Assembly (NCBI RefSeq): GCF_016920785.2
Contig: NW_024609846.1
Coordinates: 105,700,831-105,764,830, forward strand
Reading direction: 5' to 3'
From: Ixodes scapularis
Taxonomy: Eukaryota; Arthropoda; Arachnida; Ixodida; Ixodidae
Length of the DNA stretch: 64,000 nt
A program made the position numbers and the translations under genes. Below are positions 1 through 10,452 of this stretch, in pieces. The notes under the pieces are model-generated. The model was not told the DNA's origin. It worked only from the letters and a program-made list of their open reading frames with translations, and ran no database searches. Each line of letters begins with the position of its first letter. Position 1 is the first letter of the stretch.

Positions 1-1411
1 TGAACATACTCAAACACAGTACATAAAACAGTCCCGTTGATTAGGTAGCTATGAGAATCGTGCAGCTTACTTCTCGAGAAACGAATGTTTGCATTTACTT
101 AAATTTAGGCTCATTTTCCATTGATTGCACCAAGAAGATAAAATATTTATGTCGGTTTGTAATATGGCCAGGTTGTCTGGCGTGTTTATTTCCCTGTACA
201 ATACGCAGTCATCGGCGAACAGTTTGATATGAGACTATGTTTTCGGTGATATAATTTATGTATATGAGAAAAAGTAAAGGCCCTAAGACACTCCCTTGTG
301 GCACACCCGACGTAACCCGAGTTGATGTGGATATAGTACCGTTCAAAACAACCCGCTGCTCTCGACCTTCTAAATAATTTTGTATCCAATTCAAGACATT
401 GAGATCTATGTTTAGCAAAGCCAATTTATACAATAATAACTGATGGGGAACCGTGTCAAATGCCTTTCGAAAGTCTAAGAACACGCAGTCGACATATTTC
501 CTGCTGTCTAGTGATCTGGATATATGATGAGAAAATTCTACCAGCTGGGTGTTGCAAGAGTAGCCGCTTCGAAAACCATGCTGTGAGGGGGGAAAGAAGT
601 GTAATGAATCCAGGAACGAGTAAAGGTTACTGTAAATAATGTGTTCAAACAACTTACATGAGATCGATGTCAATGAAATAGGGCGATAATTTTCAACACC
701 GGCTTTAGAACCCGATTTAAAAACTGGTGTAACGTTTGCCATCTTCCAATCCATTGGAACCATCTCCGTCTTTAACGATTCACTAAATATAACAAAAAGA
801 TAACGCGCTATAGATTCACTGCACTTAAGAAAAATAACAGGGGAGATGCCATCAGGTCCGACAGCCTTGGTTGCATCAATTCCGCGTAGCAACTTCACTA
901 TACCGTTCATGTCAATTGTAATGCTAGGCATTACACTTTGCTGTGTTTGGTAAGCCACTGGAGATACCAGATGCGGAGAGTCTTCTGAAAGTGCCGACTT
1001 AAAATACGAGTTAAAGCATTCAACCTTCGCGTTATCAGACACCACAGTAGTACCATAAACTTTCAACGCAGGAATAGAAGTGTCTTCCTTTCTGTTCGCG
1101 TTGACGAACTTCCAGAATTCTTTAGGGTTTCTTTTTAGATTTTCGTTAAACTTGTCAAAGAACACTTTTTTGCTTACTTTTATTTGCAATTTAAAAAGCC
1201 CGTTAATCTCTTTGTACTTCTGCTCAGTTTGGACTGACCAACTTTTGGTAAGCGTTTTGTAAGCACGTCTCGCTTTACCTATAAGTCTGCGAATTTCTAC
1301 ATTAAACCAAGGTTTATTTTTTTTTTTATGCTTCCTTATTTGTTTCGATGGAATATACACCTCCGCAAGCTCTAATATTTTATTTCTAAAAGCATGCCAT
1401 ATAGTTTCGAC
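1..1411 (-). pseudogene. LINE ORF2, reverse transcriptase part (broken)
   Basis: The open stretch 1360-209 encodes an RT: the fingers read YRPISL, the palm has FLDFRKAFDTVPH with the first catalytic Asp, and then GVPQGSVLGPLLFLIYIN. The next block, LFADDC with the catalytic Asp pair, is present but in another frame, so one or two bases were lost near 225. After it the RT continues (TDINILSSWCNQWKMSLN) to about position 75. The part upstream of position 1411 continues beyond the hAT insertion at 2477. RT would copy the element RNA at a nicked target; with a split frame this copy cannot. Confidence 0.9.
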
Positions 1412-2468
1412 TAGGGCTGGGCAATTAATCGATTAACCTTCCGATTAATCGATTAAGGCTTTAATCGCGATCAAGGTCTTTAACCGGTTAATCGGTTTTT
1501 TTAATTGGTACCCAAAAACAAGTCAACTGGACGCACGCATGGCTCTATCCTGGACGACCTGCCCGAACTATAGGGGTAACTCACGCCCCGCCCTTCTCTT
1601 AAGGAAAACGCTGCTTGGCGTGTATCCAGTCGTTCTGTCCCGAGCGGTTTTCCGTGCCCAGCCAGGTGCTATGAGTAAGGTTCAATTCTCGCGCTCGCGA
1701 AGCGTCACGTGTCCGAGGATATACATTACAGTTCTGTTGAGGTCGGACGAACAAGCCGGGCCCGCAATTGATCCTCGCCCGACCACGAAACTTTACGTGT
1801 TGAGGATCCATTACACATCCTGCCCAGGCAAGACAAACAAGCAGAAAAACGAGCTGGGACGATAACAACGCCATGGTTACTTGTTCCAGTACTCGGCCCG
1901 TAAAAATGGACGAGTTCACCAGTATGAGAGACAATCTCGCTGGAAAATTTTGGTTTAAAGTAAACTCCAGCGGTAATGTTTTTAAGTCAAAGGAAGTCGA
2001 CAGCATCATCTGCAAAAAGCCGTTTTCGTACAGTGGAAGCGTAAGTTCACTTCAGTATCGCTTACGAGCGAAACACCCATATAGCTGTAGCAAGGACCAT
2101 CCGCCAAAACACAGACAACAATCAACGCCTTCTCATCGAGGCCCCTTTCTCTGAAAAAAGAAGAAAGCATTGTTCAAGCCCTGACTTCTTGTTTTCCTGT
2201 CGGAGAATGTGGACAAACCTCTTTGTCTTTGGAGCTGGAGCAAAAATATGTGAGTCTTTGAATCGTTGAACTACATGTATCTTCAATTCTAAATGTCCTT
2301 TGCGCCATGTAACAGAGAATAAAATAAGTCTTCAAAGGCAAGACGAGTTGTTTGCATTATTTTTAATATATTATTTATAAAAATTAACGTAGCCGATTAA
2401 TCGATTAATTAATCGATTAAAGGGTTGCGATTAATCGGGTTAAAATTTTTAATCGACGCCCAGCCCTA
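1412..2468 (+). mobile_element. hAT DNA transposon, internally deleted, inserted in LINE ORF2
   Basis: The ends are TAGGGCTGGGC and its exact inverse GCCCAGCCCTA, with subterminal ATTAATCGATTA-type repeats inside both ends. The flanks are an exact 8-bp direct repeat gtttcgac (1404-1411 and 2469-2476), the length made by hAT transposases. Removing element plus one flank restores the LINE ORF2 order. It keeps a BED-finger exon but no transposase core. Confidence 0.92.
1906..2154 (+). pseudogene. BED-type zinc finger exon of the hAT element
   Basis: The frame reads MDEFTSMRDNLAGKFWFKV, then DSIICKKPFSYSGS and SLQYRLRAKHP. Aromatic residues, a Cys, the SYSGS-x-SSL block and a terminal His follow the BED finger layout found at the N-terminus of hAT transposases (DNA binding). 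The second Cys of the pair and one His are not in canonical form, and the frame stops at 2154 without a catalytic domain. It is therefore a leftover N-terminal exon. An upstream in-frame ATG exists at 1873. Confidence 0.6.
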
Positions 2469-2476
2469 GTTTCGAC

Positions 2477-3280
2477 GTCACTATTCTCGGACAGACGATT
2501 AAATGTTTAAAAATAGGATTCAAGCTCTGCATCGATCACTTCGTAATTACCTTTGTCGTACAAAAATACTTTCCGTGGACACTCCGCTTGCTTTCGCGTT
2601 CCGGGCTCCGAGAGCTTAGCAACAACCGCGCAGTGATCACTTATGCCGGGAAGTACAGTGACCTCGGATAAAACGCCAGGAAAATTGCATAAAATTAAAT
2701 CCAAAACAGAATTCCCTCGCGTCGGTTTTTTAACATATTGTTCAAATCCAAATACACCGATTATGTCAGCAAACATCGAGTAAGCGCGGGGTCCATCTGT
2801 AGCAAGAACTTCATCAGACCAATTGAACCCTGGTAGATTAAAGTCTCCTCCCAAGAATACACTATCTGGAATTGTCGTCAACAAGTCACCCAGTTTGTCT
2901 ATCGAGTACGCATCACTATCTGGGGGGCGATAAAATGTACCAAAAACTAAAGTGGTCCCCTTAGGTAAAACTACACGACACCATACAGACTCAGTGTCGT
3001 TTTCGGAAAAAAACTAGTTCACTACTACTCCAGTCTGATGAAATTAGCAAACACACACCACCTCCGTGTCCATTTCTGTCTTTGCGGTATACGGAAAAAC
3101 CAGGGGGAAAAACTTCGCAATTAGAAACCGAGTCATGCAGCCATGTCTCTGTTCCCATAATAACTTTGGGTCTGATTGTCTCGACTAGAGATAAGAAATC
3201 GTCCACTTTACTTTTTAGGCTACGGAAGTTCACAAGTAATACCGAGGCATCTACATCTGATAAAGCGGCATTTTGACAGA
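2477..3280 (-). pseudogene. LINE ORF2, endonuclease part (frameshifted)
   Basis: This is the N-terminal half of ORF2. It reads NFRSLKSKVDD, then GTETWLHDS (the ETW metal-binding block), VYRKDRNGHGGGVCLLI, and, after a one-base shift near 2995, GGDFNLPGF and ISDHCAV. These are the ordered motifs of LINE exonuclease-endonuclease-phosphatase (APE-like) domains, which nick target DNA to prime reverse transcription. It starts just after the ORF1 stop, so ORF1 and ORF2 overlap or abut. The downstream end is cut by the hAT element at 2468. Confidence 0.88.
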
Positions 3281-3296
3281 TATCCCTCGCACTGCG

Positions 3297-4037
3297 TCAA
3301 TCCTGCTGAATCGGTGGAGGATTTTTACGAACGAATACAGGCATGCTTTGTTCGAAATCCCAGGCGTACGTGTCTCCGTTGATAACGAGCTTGTCGTAGG
3401 TAAGATATACTTTGTTGTTCTTATCTTGTCGTTTTTCTTTTGAATAGTCCCATAGCTTGCGCCTTTTTTCTCTGACAAGTGCACTGAAATCCTCGGAAAC
3501 GCTGTAAGCAGAGCTTTTGAATTTAAAGGTGTTGCGCATGATGTTGTCACGTTCTTTCCAATTTTGAAAGCTTGCTATAATCGGCCGACAGCTACGTTCC
3601 TTGAAAGTACCTAAACGGTGGGCCCTTTGTATTGAGGTGACATCAATATCTAGATTACCTTTACAGATGCGTCTAACAAGAGTTTCTGACTCCTCCCATG
3701 ACTCTCCCACTGTGTCATCAGGTATGCCAAAAAATACCAAGTTTGTCCTGCGGCTCCGATTTTCAAGGTCGTCTAGTCTTGCTTCCAGGTTTCTTCTATT
3801 TACTTCAACATCTAAGATCCGTTGTTCAAATTGCTCGTTTTTTGCAATTAAATTTTCTATTTTATTGTGAATCTCCGTTTGTTTGCTTTCAATAACATTT
3901 AACTTCGCGAGGACACTTTTTTGACCGTTTTGCAGTTCAGTGAACATAGATTGTATGAGTTCCATTTGTTCCTTAGTTGCAGGACCAGGATTAGTTTCTA
4001 CGTCGCCACTCAACAACAGCAACAAGAGCACAAACAT
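3297..4037 (-). CDS. LINE ORF1 protein with hydrophobic leader and 2A-like ribosome-skipping motif
   Basis: From the Met codon at 4035-4037 the protein starts with MFVLLLLLLS followed directly by GDVETNPGP (codons 4007-3981), which matches the D-x-E-x-N-P-G-P core of 2A peptides. In known 2A sequences the ribosome skips the final Gly-Pro bond, leaving a C-terminal Gly and a downstream protein starting with Pro. The rest, about 227 residues, has a heptad-rich segment (IESKQTEIHNKIENLIA and on), then NLVFFGIPDD, SIQRAHRLG and a basic C-terminus, as in ORF1p with a coiled coil, RRM and C-terminal domain (nucleic-acid chaperone). The frame stays open upstream to 4769 through the 276-bp repeats, but this Met gives a leader typical of 2A-bearing LINE ORF1s. 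Frame intact; stop at 3297-3299. Confidence 0.82.
   Translation of the reverse strand: MFVLLLLLLSGDVETNPGPATKEQMELIQSMFTELQNGQKSVLAKLNVIESKQTEIHNKIENLIAKNEQFEQRILDVEVNRRNLEARLDDLENRSRRTNLVFFGIPDDTVGESWEESETLVRRICKGNLDIDVTSIQRAHRLGTFKERSCRPIIASFQNWKERDNIMRNTFKFKSSAYSVSEDFSALVREKRRKLWDYSKEKRQDKNNKVYLTYDKLVINGDTYAWDFEQSMPVFVRKNPPPIQQD
3981..4007 (-). other. 2A-like motif GDVETNPGP coding site
   Basis: Minus-strand codons read GGC GAC GTA GAA ACT AAT CCT GGT CCT. Immediately upstream is a run of six Leu. 2A-like sequences are known in APE-type non-LTR retrotransposons; cleavage here is inferred from the motif, not shown. Confidence 0.85.
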
Positions 4038-4189
4038 CACTTTTTTCCTGTAATAGAGGTTGCGTCTATTACCCACTATGACATGAAAGTGCTTATTCCT
4101 AGTGCTCGCAATCAAAAATAGTTGGTCGGGTGGAGCTGGCAGGAAACCACCAACAGATCGGAAAGAGCCAGATGAGAAATCACTAACCT

Positions 4190-4800
4190 GCATCAAGAAA
4201 GGTTTTCGTGAGCACATGGCCTTGTTCCTGCCAGCTCCGAAACGCAGGGATTCCGTGACACTCGTCGGCTTATATGCTGACTCGAACAGTCTACTCGGTT
4301 GACTGGAGGGTAGGACGGGTGGAACCCTGAAGAACTCTGAAGAACTTGGAATCATCTGACGGGAAGGCTGATAGGTCGTTGACGTCGCATGCAGCTGACG
4401 CTGCGCTGACGTTGAACTCAGGAAACTGATGCCAGCGGTGACGAGGCAGAACGGAACAATCACCTGCATCAAGTAAGGTTTTCGTGAGCACATGGCCTCG
4501 TTCCTGCCAGCTCCGAAACGCAGGGATTCCGTGACACTCGTCGGCTTATATGCTGACTCGAACAGTCCACTCGGTTGACTGGAGGGTGGGACGGGTGGAA
4601 CCCTGAAGAACTCTGAAGAACTTGGAATCGTCTGACGGGAAGACTGATAGGTCGTTGACGTCGCATGCAGCTGACGCTGCGCTGACGTTGAACTCAGGAA
4701 ACTGATGCCAGCGGTGACGAGGCAGAACGGAACAATCGCCTGCATCAAGAAAGGTTTTTGTGAGCACATGGCCTCGTTCCTGCCAGCTCCGAAACCCCAA
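4190..4800 (-). repeat. 276-bp tandem units in the LINE 5' region
   Basis: The string catggcc recurs near 4215, 4491 and 4767, a period of 276 bp, with long near-identical stretches between. There are two full units plus a partial third. Because 276 is divisible by 3, the ORF1 frame remains open through both units. Tandem 5' monomers act as internal promoters in some LINEs; that role here is inference. Confidence 0.85.
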
Positions 4801-6111
4801 TAGCTTTAGCTATTGGAGTTTCGAGCTTTATAAAAACAGTTCAGAGAGCCTCTGAAAGGATTTGTAGTAACCGTGCCGTTTTGTGTGTTATCACGCTGAA
4901 GTCGCCTGAAAGTAGGAACCTTGAACTTTCGAAGTAACGGATTTTGAAAGCGCGTCGCATTTTATATTTTATTTCACATTACCAAAAATAAACAAATCCA
5001 TAAATCATGTGTAAAGCATAGCGCCCTTGACGTCCGCATTACGTGTCACTATCTTGAATGTGATACTCATAAATATATCTGACTATCAATGATCTACAAG
5101 CAATAATGTATTCCATAATACTATTCACTAAACGTATTTTAGTTTTTTTTAAATATATAAAAAATATACAGCTATGACCGTTTGCTTCGAAGCCTCTTCA
5201 TTACCCATCAACTCGTCATTGGCATTTGCTCTCTTTTTAGCCTATTTAGAGGCTTAAAACTCAAAACTAGTGCCTATACCTCTAACGGAATGTATGCTGG
5301 CAAAAAGAAAAGTGTAAAAAGAACGCGATGCAAAGCAAATTTAATTTTTCTTTTTATATGCAGCGTGCGTGCTGAAATTGAACAAAAAGTGAAAACCTTT
5401 TCTTTTTCATAATGCATCACACGTACATGATCAAGATACAAACTTTGTATAATGTGGAAGGCAATGAAAAGTTCTACGCGTGGTATTATTTAAAAAAAAA
5501 TATACTAAAGATAGTCGACGCAAAACAAATCCCCACTTTAGGTTACAGTGGTTCGCGGAGGCATGTTTGGGGATGTTTACAAAGATTGGAGCGACGAATA
5601 ATAAATACTACTTGGAATAGCGTTTTACCTACTTGCATATATATCACAATAAAAAAATACAGAACCTTTCTTTTTAATACCTTGTAACTGAGAGGGATTC
5701 AAAAACGCCAAACACTGACAATCGTCAAAACCTCGTCGTCCTTTCCCGCGTCTTTGAGATTTTTTCTTTTTTTTTTTCTCAGAAACTGAACAAGTCAGGA
5801 CATTAAAATAAAAAAAGGATTGTTTTTCTTGGAACATGCGCCACGAAATATACAAATTTGTAGCAAAATAAAAAAATATGACTGCACCTCGTTGCCTGAA
5901 TCTAAATGAAACGGCACACCTATAATGGTGTTTGGAAGGTGTTTCATACCGAATACATCTTTTCAAAGATATTGCTTTTATAATGCGGAGTGCAAGTCGT
6001 CTGCTTTTGCGCAGGTGTTGCGGTCACGTCAGAACAGCGCCGATCTCTGGTTGTCTTTGATCCATAGGATAGCGGGTAGACCTCGATGCTAAAGACCGTT
6101 TTACTAAAAGA
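4801..6111. other. AT-rich region without a recognised gene
   Basis: No coding region or element with defined ends is seen. The sequence is AT-rich with homopolymer runs (for example a T run near 5765), and the short open frames have no recognisable motif. A 16-base perfect palindrome, aatagctttagctatt, lies at 4799-4814 beside the LINE end. Confidence 0.5.
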
Positions 6112-6278
6112 GGGCGAGAAAGAAAAGGGGAAAGGGCTACCGGCGCTTTCCCCCTTGCTGGTTGTGAAGAAAGAGTGAAAGTCCCGGCTGGGATGAGAGG
6201 CTTGGCCGGTGTTGGGTGTCTGCAGTGCCCGACCTTCGTTCGCGTTTTTTTTTTTCTGTTTTAAACTTGCAAATTTAA

Positions 6279-6437
6279 TTGGAGCCACGGGCTTCGATGA
6301 CGACAGTCCCCCGGTCATCGGGACACCATTGCTCGGTCATAGGGTGCACGAAAAACGACAGAAAGCGTCGAATACTGTCCGAGGACCTATGTAGCTTGCA
6401 AGGAATCCGGCAAGGCGAGAACGGCTACAATGTCTTT
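6279..6437 (+). pseudogene. THAP zinc finger, N-terminal half (copy 1)
   Basis: The frame gives RSSGHHCSVIGCTKNDRKRR with a C-x4-C pair (Cys codons at 6330 and 6345), the first half of the C2CH THAP finger. The usual F-x-R-F-P block that should follow is not recognisable. The same segment is present inverted at 7877-8035. Confidence 0.5.
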
Positions 6438-7014
6438 AAAGGGGCAGTGCAACGATTTTCAGACTTTGACCAATTAACTGCGGAAATTAATCTGCGTCAC
6501 CTCTAAAACGAAAAACTGAAAACCGCATTTTCTTGCGAGCGGTATTTTTATTTAAAAAAAATGAAACAAATCGAAGGTCGAAGTGCCTCTCAACTCTCCA
6601 CGCCGACTTTCGAATGACGTACTCCAGGGGTTCACGTGGTTCCCCCTTGGGCCCTCTCTTCAGAGACCTCAGCCGCTTCCTCCTTGATTGTCGAGTTTAA
6701 AGGATTAGCCTCGTCGAAGTCGCGGAGAGCGATCGACACAAAAGACGGTTCGCCACGGGGCTGACGGCGAGTGTAGCAGCGGAGGGGGACAAGTTTTGTT
6801 AACTTCCGCGTACCCCCAGAGACGCCGTCATTTTGGTTCCCGTAACCGCCACAGGCGGCTGCAGATCGGCAAATAATTCGTTCTTTGCTTTGCGATTACG
6901 CAGCAGGATAGCAGTTTTTCATGAAAAGGTTACGCGTTTTTTTGTCTCTTGGGCTTGCATAAACAATATAAAAAAACGCAAACGGGAAATGACCCCACAT
7001 GACCCCGGTCGCCG

Positions 7015-7192
7015 GCGGCAGTCGATTGCGTCCGTAAACCGAAAAGACGTTTTTTCAACGCCATCCTCTCGACTGTGCTCCGAACATTTTGTGAATGGAG
7101 CGCGCACCGAACGCTGTACCGCCGATGAACATGGGGTACGCTCGCAAGGTGCGTGTAAGTTTTATCGTGATAATTGCTGTTTCAGCTTGTAA
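7015..7192 (+). pseudogene. THAP zinc finger, C-terminal half
   Basis: The frame reads SIASVNRKDVFSTPSSRL then CSEHFVNGA. The R-x-D...P-x-x-S-x-L-C-S-E-H-F pattern is the second half of THAP domains, with the closing Cys and His at codons 7076 and 7085. It lies about 0.7 kb after the N-terminal half, which fits a two-exon THAP domain, but no clean splice acceptor was found. The frame ends at 7192 with no transposase core. Confidence 0.55.
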
Positions 7193-7876
7193 ACTTTTTC
7201 TAACTCAATTTATCTTAATATTGATATTTTGCAGTAATGGCTCACTCGATTTTATCATCTACAACACTTAGTTGAAGACTCATTTTCGCCGCCGGGTGAG
7301 GCTGGAAATTGTTGAAAAGTTAGTTCTATCGGTTTTCCTAAATCGCGTTCTCCTGCGCGATGCCAGTGAGCCGGCAAAAGCGCTCCTTGGAATGCCGCTG
7401 GTGATTTGTTTCCGTTGATTGGGCTCTTTGAAGCGTTGGAGAGTCGCTGCAGGGTACGTCTCGTGTGTTGCGATCCGCGTTTTCGAGACCAGTGTGCACG
7501 TTTCTTTGTTCGAGTCGTGGCCTCCGCCAGTGCGGCGACGGGGGGAATAGCGGCAGCCACGTGCCAGCGATAGAAATTGGAGGTGAGTACTCAAAATATT
7601 GCATCAATTAGTAAAATAATTCGTGGCTGCTTTGAGGCTTTCTGCGGTTAGATATAAGTACATCTAGAACGTCTTCGTCGTTCATCCACAAGGAACTATA
7701 AGAACACGAACACGCAAGATAAAAGCAGCGCAGCAAAACAATCTGTTGCAGCTACGGGTTGTGTCCTGTGTCGCTTGTTATTACAAAAACGGCTACGTTG
7801 AAATAAGCCCATTGAAAGCAAAACTTTATAAATGGTTTATCAGTTCCAGTCATGCGAAAAGCAATGGAGCGTAAAA

Positions 7877-8035
7877 ACATTTCAGCCTCACTCGCCTTGC
7901 CGAATTCCATGCAAGCAACATAGGTCCTCGGACAGTATTCGACGTATTCTCTCGTTATTCGTGCACCCTATCACCCAGCAATGGTGTCCCAATGACCGGG
8001 GGATTGTCGCCGTCGAAGCCCATGGCCCTAATTAA
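7877..8035 (-). pseudogene. THAP zinc finger, N-terminal half (copy 2, inverted)
   Basis: The minus strand translates to RSLGHHCWVIGCTNNERIRR and ILSEDLC, differing from copy 1 by a few substitutions. The C-x4-C pair is kept. No C-terminal half is seen on this strand. Confidence 0.45.
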
Positions 8036-8208
8036 GTATGGAAGTTTAAAACAGAGAAGAAAGCGCGTACCAAGTTCGGGCACTGCGTGCGCCCAACACC
8101 GGCCAAGCCCCTCATCCCCGGGACCTTCACTCTTTCTACACAACCAGCAAGGGGGAAAGCGCCGGTAGCCCTTTCCCCTTTTTCTCTCGCTCTCAAAATG
8201 GCACTACT

Positions 8209-9361
8209 CAGTGGGTTTCCAGGTTGGACTATAAATAGCCAAATTGGGCTAGTTTTATTTGCAGTTGGCGGGACAAAGTGATATTTGGCTATTTGGCTAC
8301 AATTGGGCAATTTCTGACCCGTGCTGGGCGCACCAAAATGCCCCAAAGCACTTGGGTTTATAGGTGCATATATGGTATATTCACAGTAAGTTTTTTTAAC
8401 CTTTTCTACCTATATCTTTTCCCCCTCTCCCTCTTCCTGTAGGACGAAAAAGCTCACCCCGCTTACGGGAGACTAACCTTTCGTCCTACGCGTTTCCGTT
8501 TCCTTCCTTTCACTATATTTATTTTCTTTATTACAAAATAAACAACAACAACATTCCCCCCCCCCCCTCCCCAGTAAGTTACTTAAATATTTGGCGCTTC
8601 AGTTTGTCAACCCTGATAAGTACAGCCGAATACGACAGCAAGCGAATTCGTCTGCTCTTTGCGCATGCTTTGTGAACCTTGTGGAACTGTTTAGCCCCGA
8701 ATCTCGTCCGAATGCTAGCGTGTGCTGCTATTTCTCAATCTCAACAGGACGGCGCAATTCCTTTCGGCCGCAACAGCACCTGCTATGCGCATTCTTTAGG
8801 TTGCCTGTTGATTGGCGTGAACCTATACTTTGTGTTTATTTCTGCATAGTTTTCCCGTGATGTCATTCTGGTCACCATGACCCGATACTAAGCGTCCTAT
8901 TAATACAGTGGAAGGTATGTTGCTTAGGTCACCACTGTCCAACGCTGCAGTAGAACGCATGTTCAGCCAGGTCACCGTCACAAAGACGGACTTGCGAAAC
9001 AGGATGTCAATGGAAACGCTGAAGAACATTTCGTATGTTAAATTCGGACTGTGGGGCGAAGAGCAGTGCTGAAAGGACTCTGTTTCTTCAGAGGTTTCTC
9101 TGACATGTTTTAAAACCGCAGCGATTTACCCGTGCTTCGCCGTTGGTTCTGCGAAGTAGTGATGCTATAGGATGTGAATTTCTATTTGATGTATAAAAAT
9201 ATATTATGTGTCTTTTGTGTTTAAAGTGAACGTTTCTAACAGTCAGTTTTTTTGTTTTTTTTTATATTCTTGGGCTACTTTTCTAAATTGATATTTGGCT
9301 ATTTTAGGGCTATATCTCGTAGAAATTTCGCGGGTCAGAGTAAAAACACCTGGCAACCCTG
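8209..9361 (+). mobile_element. hAT transposon relic
   Basis: The segment holds a recognisable hAT transposase C-terminus (8917-9072). Its ends are roughly inverted: CAGTGGGTTTCCAGG at 8209 and a right end whose complement reads CAGGGTTGCCAGG, with aaatagcca-type repeats inside both. The flanks are not an exact 8-bp repeat, so the boundaries are approximate. Confidence 0.55.
8917..9072 (+). pseudogene. hAT transposase C-terminal dimerisation region
   Basis: The 51-residue frame reads MLLRSPLSNAAVERMFSQVT, then TKTDLRNRMS, METLKNISYVKFGL and a stop. This is the conserved end of hAT transposases (hATC domain, P-x-S-N-A-x-V-E-R-x-F-S), which mediates multimerisation. Nothing upstream preserves the catalytic DDE part; 8590-8900 contains only unrelated short frames. 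The stop codon is probably the natural end of the protein. It is the clearest hAT transposase coding relic in the window and could come from a relative of the non-autonomous hAT elements found elsewhere here. Confidence 0.85.
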
Positions 9362-9959
9362 CAGAGTACCCACGATAAAACGGTCTATACTAGTCGGTTA
9401 TGGCCGATTCACAGGACGGACTGATCCGCGGACGGATTGATCACGTGACGACATGTCCGCGGTCCGTCCGCCTCCCAAGTGCATCCACAGTGCGCACTGG
9501 GGAGACGACGAGTAGACGCCAGCGAGGACGGACCGAACCTGGTCGCCACCCCACAGTGCCGCGAAACTCCAACATCGCACCGTGGCACCGTTGTCCAAGA
9601 GAGAAATAGACGTTTGCTACCGCGATAGTGAATCGTACGCCGCTGTTACGTACATATCGAGACAAAATACCGTGATAAAATTCGCGCGAAGCGCCACTAG
9701 TTTTACTAACCCAAAGCATGACAGTAACACAGGCATGATCCTGCTCGAGAAGGGTTCGGCGTAGAAGCGACGAAGTTCTGGACTCGCGGAAGGGCGTTTG
9801 GAGGTGCCTTCACGCACTCCGCGCTCGTGCACAACACTCAAGTTCACCACAGCCACAAGAGAGGTCTTGCTCGGTGAAACCCTAGCCCTCCCACCGTGTT
9901 CGAATCCGGCCACCGGAGGCGTCGAAAGATGCGTCTCCCTTCGGCGCCCTGAGCGCCAT
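9362..9959. other. No gene recognised; GC-rich unique-looking sequence
   Basis: Several overlapping open frames exist on both strands (for example 9617-9913 minus), as expected for GC-rich DNA. None carries a domain motif I recognise. Confidence 0.4.
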
Positions 9960-10452
9960 GGCAGCCCCGGGGAGGTACCTTGCCCCCGGAGCCCCCAGTT
10001 CCCGCTGCAGCCCTGCCTGCAGCCCTTCCTGTTTCAGCACCATCTGCAGTTCCTGCCGCTGCCCCGTCAGCCGCAGCCCCTTCCGCTGCAGTTCTGCCTG
10101 CAGCTCCGCCTACAGTTCCTGCAGAGGTCGTGGAACCTGTGCCCGAGGAGAACCTGTCTCCTGGGACGTCTCCAGACAACAGCTGGTCAGCCGCCAGCTG
10201 GTCATCCAGCTGCACAAAGACGGCTACTGAGGGTGCTACTTTCAGCACCTCCTGCCAACAGTGCTGGTGCAGCCACCTGTGAGTGTGTCTTCGACACCAC
10301 CAGGCACAACGCAGCGCAAGTCGTTTCCTAGACCGGAGCCACCAGAGCCCCAGGGTCCAGACGCCTCTGCCCAAGAGTGTCGTCGGCGGCTGCCAGATGT
10401 CCTGAAGGACTATTTCATTAACTCTTTTGGACCGGGATCACGATATGTGTGA
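9960..10452 (+). pseudogene. Possible C-terminal tail of a Gypsy polyprotein (Pro/Ala-rich)
   Basis: One frame (9980-10282) is rich in Pro and Ala with repeats of cctgcagcccc-like sequence, and an overlapping frame ends ECRRRLPDVLKDYF...RYV at 10452. A Pro/Ala-rich stretch ending in an RR-x-R-P-like segment, followed within 300 bp by a polypurine tract and LTR, resembles the end of Ty3/Gypsy Pol. The frames are shifted relative to each other. No RT or integrase motif is visible, so this rests mainly on context. Confidence 0.35.

Larger units (their letters stand above)
1..4800 (-). mobile_element. CR1-superfamily non-LTR retrotransposon (LINE), 3' end beyond window
   Basis: Reading leftward, the element shows about 2.2 tandem 276-bp units, ORF1 (2A motif, coiled coil, RNA-binding region), an apurinic-type endonuclease and a reverse transcriptase that runs off the window start. 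ORF1 followed by an EN-RT ORF2 is the layout of CR1/L2/Jockey-type elements; the exact clade cannot be fixed by eye. ORF2 is dead: it has a frameshift near 2995 in EN, a 1057-bp hAT insertion at 1412-2468 and a frameshift near 225 in the RT palm. ORF1 is intact. The boundary near 4800 is where the 276-bp repeat stops. Confidence 0.9.
6112..8203. mobile_element. DNA-element relic with inverted arms carrying THAP exon copies
   Basis: About 325 bp at 6112-6437 recur inverted at 7877-8203 with clear similarity (shared blocks include ggggaaagggctaccggcgc and ctgtccgaggacctatgt). Each arm carries the N-terminal half of a THAP zinc finger, and a THAP C-terminal half lies between them. THAP domains belong to cellular THAP proteins and to P-element-like and other transposases. 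The arrangement suggests a rearranged THAP-transposon family. Confidence 0.6.

Noticed and set aside
4038..4769. N-terminal 244 residues of the 490-codon ORF1 frame as real protein
   Set aside because: They derive from the 276-bp tandem units; the Met at 4037 gives the leader plus 2A motif. Kept as an option in the findings only.
8201..9369. 8-bp target duplication for the hAT relic
   Set aside because: gcactact and cagagtac do not match, so the termini remain approximate.
9844..10374. Gly/Ala-rich minus ORF
   Set aside because: Low-complexity complement of the Pro/Ala-rich plus frame next to the LTR.
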